A DNA stretch of 64,000 nucleotides, from assembly GCF_000023885.1 (NCBI RefSeq), contig NC_013165.1, forward strand, positions 2,170,001-2,234,000, given 5' to 3'. Both the position numbers and the translations under genes were made by a program. The notes under the pieces were generated by a model. That model searched no databases. It had not been told where the DNA came from and saw only the letters and a list, made by a program, of their open reading frames with translations. The DNA comes from Slackia heliotrinireducens DSM 20476 (GTDB lineage: Bacteria > Actinomycetota > Coriobacteriia > Coriobacteriales > Eggerthellaceae). Below, in pieces: positions 57,901 to 64,000 of the stretch (within the stretch, counting starts at the first letter, position 1; each line of letters opens with the position of its first letter).

Positions 57901-58462
57901 CGATGCGGACGGAAAGGATGTCACGCTTATCGGTTTCGAACTCGAGCCATGCGCCGCGGGAAGGGATGACCTTCGCGCCGTAGATGGTCTTATTGGAGGT
58001 CTTGTCGCGCTCGGCGCTGAAGTACACGCCGGGGGAACGGACCAGCTGGGATACGACGACACGCTCAGTGCCGTTGATGATGAACGTGCCGCGGGGAGTC
58101 ATCAGGGGGAAGTCGCCCATGAAGACGTCTTGTTCCTTGATTTCGCCGGTTTCACGGTTCACGAAGCGGATCTGTGCAGTGAGCGGAGCCTGATAGGAGG
58201 CGTCCTTCTCCTTGCATTCGTCCACGGATTGCTTAGGTTCGCCGAACTCATGATCGCCAAACTCGACATACATGTCTTTCGAGGAGCTTTCGATGGGGCA
58301 CACGGAATTGAAGGCATCCGTGATACCTTCGTTCATGAACCACTTGAAGCTCTCAGTCTGGATGGCAATCAGGTTGGGCACATCCATGACGTCGGGGATC
58401 TTCGCGAAGCTGCGACGTTCCCGGTAGACGCCGGTGGGAGCGCTTTTTTCTGCTTGGGCCAC
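54905..58462 (-). CDS. rpoB: RNA polymerase beta subunit
   Basis: An 1185-residue beta subunit. The rifampicin pocket reads [20 protein letters not shown] then [10 protein letters not shown]: the residues matching D516, H526 and S531 are unaltered, so rifampicin sensitivity would be expected. [21 protein letters not shown] and [13 protein letters not shown] are core motifs. An acidic C-terminal tail of about 30 residues follows. GTG start, with GGAAGGAAG upstream, and a good promoter about 50 bases further up. It is directly followed by rpoC. Confidence 0.97.
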   Translation of the reverse strand: MAQAEKSAPTGVYRERRSFAKIPDVMDVPNLIAIQTESFKWFMNEGITDAFNSVCPIESSSKDMYVEFGDHEFGEPKQSVDECKEKDASYQAPLTAQIRFVNRETGEIKEQDVFMGDFPLMTPRGTFIINGTERVVVSQLVRSPGVYFSAERDKTSNKTIYGAKVIPSRGAWLEFETDKRDILSVRIDRKRKQPATLLLRALGIAETREEIIDVLGSSEMVLRTLDRDPATTREEALIELYKRFRPGEPPTLDSASTLLEGLFFNPQRYDLARVGRYKANKKLGFDPEGEGADSSTLTEQDIVATMRYVVALHEGEEGFTTDDIDHFGNRRIRTVGELIQNQFRIGLSRMERVVRERMSMQEADEITPQSLVNIRPIVAAIKEFFGSSQLSQFMDQSNPAAGITHKRRLSALGPGGLSRERAGFEVRDVHTSHYGRMCPIETPEGPNIGLIGSLATYARVNSYGFIETPYRRVVDGKVTDEVVYMTADEEEKHTIAQANDYFDQETREFGRTVDGVFVPSTKVLCRTTDAKGVFGEPDEVDPQMVDFMDVSPRQMTSVATSLIPFLEHDDANRALMGSNMQRQAVPLLNPHAPYVGTGIEHRIAVDSGEMLIAQNPGVVDYVDGSTIIIRTDDGDFDEYLIPKFQRSNQSGCINHKPIVRKGDEVHSGDVLADGPSCDHAELALGQNLLIAYMTWEGYNYEDAIIISERVVAEDLLTSVHISEYEIDARDTKLGPEEITREIPNISEDMISDLDADGIIRIGAEVFPGDVLVGKVTPKGETELTAEERLLRAIFGEKAREVRDTSLKVPHGAGGRIVGINRFSRENGDDLAPGVNELVRVYIAQKRKVQQGDKLSGRHGNKGVISRVLPVEDMPYLADGTPIDVMLNPLGVPSRMNVGQLLECHLGWAAKWGWNEESDEPVEGPMFVATPVFDGATEEEIADVIQKANRNLINVHHAKYGDKAREELVPQLNAFGKTTLYDGRTGEPFREPITVGYPYILKLGHMVDDKIHARSTGPYSLITQQPLGGKAQFGGQRFGEMEVWALYAYGASNVLQEILTVKSDDTAGRVKAYEAIVKGENIPPAEVPESFKVLLKEMKSLGLNVEMVGEDKATIDLDAEYDEKPNAEDAMLSSMMASAKAEETVESDALKDIAEDLRTLMADTADDDDTLFGGDEPEADGEGEDR

Positions 58463-58515
58463 AGGTCTTCCTTCCTTAGTGAATAAGACAGGTATGCGCG
58501 TACGCGCAAACGTAA

Positions 58516-58544
58516 TATTTAACCACTGAAATAATTAAAGTCAA
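58516..58544 (-). promoter_or_regulatory. Putative rpoBC promoter
   Basis: On the minus strand TTGACT (58539-58544) and TAAATA (58516-58521) are 17 bases apart, in an AT-rich stretch about 55 bases before the rpoB GTG. Confidence 0.6.
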
Positions 58545-58626
58545 GACTTTTCTTTACGAACTATGTGGGTTTTCTGCTCTTTGCTTCCACTCGCGGAAAA
58601 GACCGTCCATTCGGGGGCAAATACGA

Positions 58627-58675
58627 CGGCGGCCTCGGCCGAAACGCCTTCCGAAGGCGTCGGCAGAGGCCGCCG
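58627..58675 (-). terminator. Large compound hairpin after the EamA transporter
   Basis: CGGCGGCCTC pairs with GAGGCCGCCG, enclosing ACGCCTTC/GAAGGCGT. The minus-strand continuation TCGTATTTG is only weakly T-rich. It lies about 35 bases past the transporter's stop. Confidence 0.5.
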
Positions 58676-58710
58676 AATGCGAGAATCGAAAGAAGGGACC
58701 GAAGCACCCT

Positions 58711-59667
58711 TTAACGGCTGCGGACCAGGCGGCGAGCCTGATTGGGAGCCAGACGACGGACGAAGGCGAAGGCATCGCCCAGGATTTCGCCCGTGGACTT
58801 GCCGCTGTCGGCAAGGGAGGCAACCATGGTGCAGGCGACAATCAGGATGGCACCCACGACACCCATGCCCGTGAGCATCTCGCCCAGAGCAACCGCAGAC
58901 ACGGCAGCCGTGAACACCGGCTCGGCACACAGGATGACCGAGATGGTCGCCGACGGAACATGCTTGAGGGCCGTGTTCTGCAGGAAGAAGGCCAGGCACG
59001 TGCCGACGCAGGCCAGAAACGCGATAGCGGTCCAGCTGACGGCGGGCACCGCCGCGAAGTCGGGCAGGGGTTCGGATGCGATGGCAGAGGCCAGCGCGCC
59101 CAAGAAGGTAATGCCGATCTGCATGGTGGACAGGGCGATGGGGTCGACGTCGTCAAGGCCGCGCTCGCCGAACACCAGAGATGCGGCGAAGCATGCGGAG
59201 CTGGCCAGCCCAAACAGCTCGCCCAGGCCGAAGGTGGGCGTGCCGCCGTTGCAGCAAAGCAGGTAGAGGCCGAATACCACGACAGCCTGCAGGACCGCGG
59301 TGCTGGCGGTGTACTTGCGGCCGGAAAGCACCAGGGCAAGCACGGGCGTGAACAGCATGGGCAGTGCGATGAAGAACCCTGCGTTGGTGGCGCTGGTCAG
59401 GTTGATAGCGATGCTGCATGTAATATAGGTAAGGGACATGAACACGCTCGACGGCAGCCACGAGGAAAGGCGTGCGGACTTCAGCATGCGCACGGTGCGG
59501 GGACCGAAGAAGAGCATGAACACCAGAAACGCCAGACCGAAACGGAGCGCGGCGCACCACAACGGGGAGATGCCTACATAGGCAATCTTTGTGACCACAT
59601 TGCCGACGCCATAAATGGCCGTTTGCAGAACAACGAATAAGGTGAATATAGAGCTCTTGTTGAACAC
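58711..59667 (-). CDS. EamA/DMT-family transporter
   Basis: A 318-residue membrane protein with about ten helices and two EamA repeats (FTLFVVLQTAIYGVGNVVTK in the first; ALGEMLTGMGVVGAILIVAC in the second). Members export or import amino acids and other small metabolites; substrate unknown. I use the GTG at 59667 because GGAGG lies 4 bases upstream, though a GTG 39 bases further up is possible. It is divergent from a LysR regulator, the usual arrangement for a regulated transporter. Confidence 0.85.
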   Translation of the reverse strand: MFNKSSIFTLFVVLQTAIYGVGNVVTKIAYVGISPLWCAALRFGLAFLVFMLFFGPRTVRMLKSARLSSWLPSSVFMSLTYITCSIAINLTSATNAGFFIALPMLFTPVLALVLSGRKYTASTAVLQAVVVFGLYLLCCNGGTPTFGLGELFGLASSACFAASLVFGERGLDDVDPIALSTMQIGITFLGALASAIASEPLPDFAAVPAVSWTAIAFLACVGTCLAFFLQNTALKHVPSATISVILCAEPVFTAAVSAVALGEMLTGMGVVGAILIVACTMVASLADSGKSTGEILGDAFAFVRRLAPNQARRLVRSR

Positions 59668-59905
59668 CGTTCCTCCAGTCTGGCCGCTTTCCGCGGCGGC
59701 TTGCACATTCTTTTCTATATATACAACCAGCGTATCCGAGCCCCCTTCGAAGCGCGCACGAACCTAAGAGGGCGGGTGCGCCTCTCGTTTCAACCAAGTG
59801 TTGTAATCGAGTCTTTCGTCGGTTTTGGCGGTGGTTTCCGCCTGCCCGTAAGGCTGATATCCGCATCCTATAGGCTTGACGTCTAAAAGTAAAATGAGTG
59901 TATGT

Positions 59906-59911
59906 TATAAT
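59906..59911 (+). promoter_or_regulatory. Putative -10 box of the LysR gene
   Basis: TATAAT lies 42 bases before the LysR ATG in the divergent intergenic region. No clear -35 at the usual spacing is visible; LysR sites often sit here. Confidence 0.35.
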
Positions 59912-59952
59912 TAGTTCAGATTTTCTTTTACCCACTCTTGAACTGGAGTTTT

Positions 59953-60837
59953 ATGAATCCAAAGTATGAAGCATTCATGAAAGCCACCGAAACGGGTAGT
60001 TTTAAAAGCGCAGCTGAGGAGCTTGGCTACACACAGGCGGGCATCAGCTACATGATGAGCACCCTCGAAAAGGAGATGGGCACCACCCTGTTCATCCGTG
60101 ACCACGCCGGCGCGCGCCTGACAGCCGACGGCGAAGCCCTTTTGCCGTGGATCCAGGATGTCTGCAACAGCGAACGGGCCCTCCAGACGCGCCTGGACGA
60201 GGTTCGCCACATCGACTCGGGCCATGTGCGCATCGCTTCGTTCGCATCCATCGCCATCCATTGGCTGCCGGGCATCATCGACCGGTTTCTGAGCGAACAT
60301 CCCAACGTCACCTTCGACATCAGCTGCTTCGAGAACCAGGACGCTCTTGAAGACGAGATGAAATCGGGAAACTTCGACTGCGGCTTCGTTGTGCTGCCAG
60401 CGCCCGAGGGGTTCTACACCATCCCTTTGGCCCAAGACCCCCTGTATGTCGTGGTGGCCAAGGACCATCCACTTGCCTGCCGCGACTACTTCCCCACCGA
60501 AGCGCTGGCGGAAGAGCCATATATCAAAGTAAGGAACGACTCCCACACCGAAATGGACGCGCTGTTCGAGCGCCACAAGGTGACCCCAAACATCCGCTTC
60601 GTCATGGACAACGACTACGCGGTTATGGGTATGGTCAACGAAGGCTTGGGCTACGGATTGTTCTCCCGCCTCATCCTGCGCAACATCCCCTTCGACCTGG
60701 CGACGTTGGAACCGGAAATCCCCACCCAGCGCGAAATCGGAATCTGCGTGAGGTCGTACAAGAAGGCGCCCATTGCAACGAAGGCGTTCATCGAATGCGT
60801 CCGATCTTGGGTGGCCGAGGTCAAGACGAACCAATAG
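59953..60837 (+). CDS. LysR-family transcriptional regulator
   Basis: A 294-residue LTTR. The N-terminal winged helix contains FMKATETGSFKSAAEELGYT and QAGISYMMSTLEKEMGTTLF. The C-terminal periplasmic-binding-like effector domain runs from about 88 to 290. GGAG precedes the ATG at 59953; a TTG 15 bases upstream is weaker. Divergent from the EamA transporter, which it probably controls. Effector unknown. Confidence 0.93.
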   Translation: MNPKYEAFMKATETGSFKSAAEELGYTQAGISYMMSTLEKEMGTTLFIRDHAGARLTADGEALLPWIQDVCNSERALQTRLDEVRHIDSGHVRIASFASIAIHWLPGIIDRFLSEHPNVTFDISCFENQDALEDEMKSGNFDCGFVVLPAPEGFYTIPLAQDPLYVVVAKDHPLACRDYFPTEALAEEPYIKVRNDSHTEMDALFERHKVTPNIRFVMDNDYAVMGMVNEGLGYGLFSRLILRNIPFDLATLEPEIPTQREIGICVRSYKKAPIATKAFIECVRSWVAEVKTNQ

Positions 60838-60907
60838 AAAGCAACACTTCCCTACTTTTTGTAGAACAATGACATCGCGGTTACGAATGTAACGCAATGG
60901 TTCCAAG

Positions 60908-60934
60908 TTAGCACTCTCATACCATGAGTGCTAA
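60908..60934 (+). promoter_or_regulatory. CIRCE operator (HrcA binding site)
   Basis: A perfect CIRCE element: TTAGCACTC-N9-GAGTGCTAA. It lies 89 bases upstream of the hsp20 start. CIRCE is bound by the HrcA heat-shock repressor and normally controls groEL and dnaK operons. Confidence 0.95.
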
Positions 60935-61023
60935 AAACAGGTCTATACTTCTTCTTGTCAAACGAAACGAGCCGGATGCGCCGAACAGAACAAGCCGCAT
61001 CCGCACACAGACAGGAGATGACC

Positions 61024-61473
61024 ATGATGTTGATGCCCCGCCGCAATTCTTTCTTCGATGACTTTATGAGCGACCCGTTCGAGCTGGCCTTCCCCGCCGC
61101 CCGCACCCAGGAAACCCGCAAACCCATCACCTCTTTGATGAAGACCGACATCCGCGAAACCGACCAGGCCATCGTCATTGAGATGGAGCTTCCCGGCGTT
61201 GCCAAGGAGAACGTCAAGGCCGAGGTCGAAAACGGATACCTCACCGTCACCGCAACCACCGAAGAGGTCAAAAGCGATGGTGACGAGAACGGAACCTGGC
61301 TGCGCAAGGAGCGCTTCACCGGCACCTCTCGCCGCAGCTTCTACATCGGTGAAGACGTTGCCGAAGAAGACATCCACGCCAAGTACGTCGATGGCATTCT
61401 GACCATCACGGTTCCGAAGAAGGAGCTTCTTCCCGAGCCTGAGACCAAGAAGACCATCGCCATTGAAGGCTAA
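61024..61473 (+). CDS. hsp20: Small heat-shock protein, Hsp20 family
   Basis: A 149-residue alpha-crystallin-domain chaperone. The domain spans about 40-135, with VIEMELPGVAKENVKAEVEN and the C-terminal strands GILTITVPKK. An IAIEG tail follows. AGGAG is 6 bases before the ATG at 61024. Placing it under CIRCE indicates HrcA control and heat induction. It keeps denatured proteins refoldable. Confidence 0.95.
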   Translation: MMLMPRRNSFFDDFMSDPFELAFPAARTQETRKPITSLMKTDIRETDQAIVIEMELPGVAKENVKAEVENGYLTVTATTEEVKSDGDENGTWLRKERFTGTSRRSFYIGEDVAEEDIHAKYVDGILTITVPKKELLPEPETKKTIAIEG

Positions 61474-61514
61474 CCGAGCAAACACCTCCTCCTTATTTTG
61501 TTCTCCTTTCTCCC

Positions 61515-61542
61515 AGGGGCCGGATCGCAAGGTTCGGCCCCT
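61515..61542 (+). terminator. Hairpin terminator of hsp20
   Basis: AGGGGCCGGA and TTCGGCCCCT pair with one wobble around TCGCAAGG. The plus strand continues with pyrimidine-rich CCCCTTCCCTTGTTC. Confidence 0.6.
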
Positions 61543-61584
61543 CCCCTTCCCTTGTTCTTTCAACCACACCTCGCATCGAGCAAA

Positions 61585-61614
61585 AAACGCCCTGACAGCA
61601 ATGCCAGGGCGTTT
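61585..61614 (-). terminator. Rho-independent terminator of uvrB
   Basis: AAACGCCCTG and CAGGGCGTTT pair perfectly around ACAGCAATGC. On the minus strand TTTTTT follows, 56 bases past the uvrB stop. Confidence 0.85.
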
Positions 61615-61669
61615 CTCGTTTCAGACCAGGCGCACACGTGGCTGATGCCCGGAACGGGCGAATGTCACA

Positions 61670-63829
<2,160 letters not shown>

Positions 63830-63880
63830 GCTCACATTCCCCTCGTCGCAACTGAAACAAACCGGCCGGCCTGACGCCCG

Positions 63881-64000
63881 CTACTGGGCGATCGAGAACA
63901 ACGCTGCCCCGACCATACCGGCCTCGTTGCCCAGGGCCGCCTTGCGAAATTCCACAGAGCGGCTCTCGCCAAGGGCGTACATATCGAATGATGCCCTCAG
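63881..64000 (-). CDS. ROK-family kinase (glucokinase-like), 3' end only
   Basis: Forty codons to a TAG at 63881. The reading RKAALGNEAGMVGAALFSIA matches the C-terminus of ROK-family sugar kinases (glucokinase type). The rest lies beyond the window's right edge, so the sugar specificity cannot be judged. Confidence 0.75.
   Translation of the reverse strand: MRASFDMYALGESRSVEFRKAALGNEAGMVGAALFSIAQ

Overview
The window is a contiguous piece of a high-GC Gram-positive chromosome. The rpoB-rpoC pair, an IF-1/L36/S13/S11/S4/alpha/L17 cluster, MEP-pathway ispD/ispF, a GlnR-like orphan regulator next to glutamine synthetase genes, complete Tat components, ClpC and a HrcA/CIRCE operator together suggest an actinobacterium. 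The corrinoid methyltransferase genes and low-oxygen-style gene content fit the Coriobacteriia (Eggerthellaceae-like) best. That taxonomic placement is inference from gene content and protein style, not from a marker comparison. Almost all genes lie on the minus strand; only usp, nudC, a LysR regulator and hsp20 are on the plus strand.

Layout, left to right. 0-2.1 kb: two regulators, each with two MarR-like winged helices. 2.5-6.7 kb: a UvrA-like ABC ATPase lacking the UvrB-binding region, a degenerate rhodanese, a phosphodiesterase and RlmH. 6.7-16.5 kb: YacP-like nuclease, RlmB, CysS, IspF, IspD, ClpC, LysS, GreA, TatA. 16.6-18.2 kb: tRNA-Pro and a Tat-exported NlpC/P60 wall hydrolase. 18.4-24.7 kb: a corrinoid protein, two UroD-fold methyltransferases and a MetQ/MetI/MetN-type importer behind a structured leader. 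24.8-30.4 kb: a second Tat-exported NlpC/P60 hydrolase, a peptidoglycan-binding protein, a polyprenyl synthase, tRNA-Leu, Ppx/GppA and an FtsB/DivIC-like protein. 30.6-38.6 kb: an APC permease, enolase, EcfT, a helical small protein, and the L17/alpha/S4/S11/S13/L36/IF-1 genes. 38.8-45.9 kb: UspA, TsaE, a class I aldolase, NadE, HypB/HypA, TatC/TatB, a FeoA-like protein and NudC. 46.0-50.3 kb: GlnR-like regulator, GlnA (type I) and GlnN (type III). 50.5-58.5 kb: rpoC and rpoB. 58.7-63.8 kb: an EamA transporter, a divergent LysR regulator, CIRCE-controlled Hsp20 and UvrB. The window ends inside a ROK-family kinase.

Most is housekeeping sequence, but several points stand out. The beta' subunit (RpoC) carries a C-terminal extension with a helix-hairpin-helix segment that closely resembles the alpha subunit C-terminal domain (alphaCTD), keeping most of the alphaCTD DNA-contact residues. 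This is the most interesting observation. The metNIQ - methyltransferase - corrinoid block looks like a transport-coupled, corrinoid-dependent demethylation system with unknown substrate. HypB has lost the cysteines that bind nickel in its G domain. Both wall hydrolases and the MetQ-like lipoprotein carry twin-arginine signals, and tatA and tatBC are both in the window.

Gene calls come from reading the sequence and family knowledge; no database search was run. Several starts were moved from the longest possible ORF to an internal ATG/GTG/TTG preceded by a plausible Shine-Dalgarno sequence.
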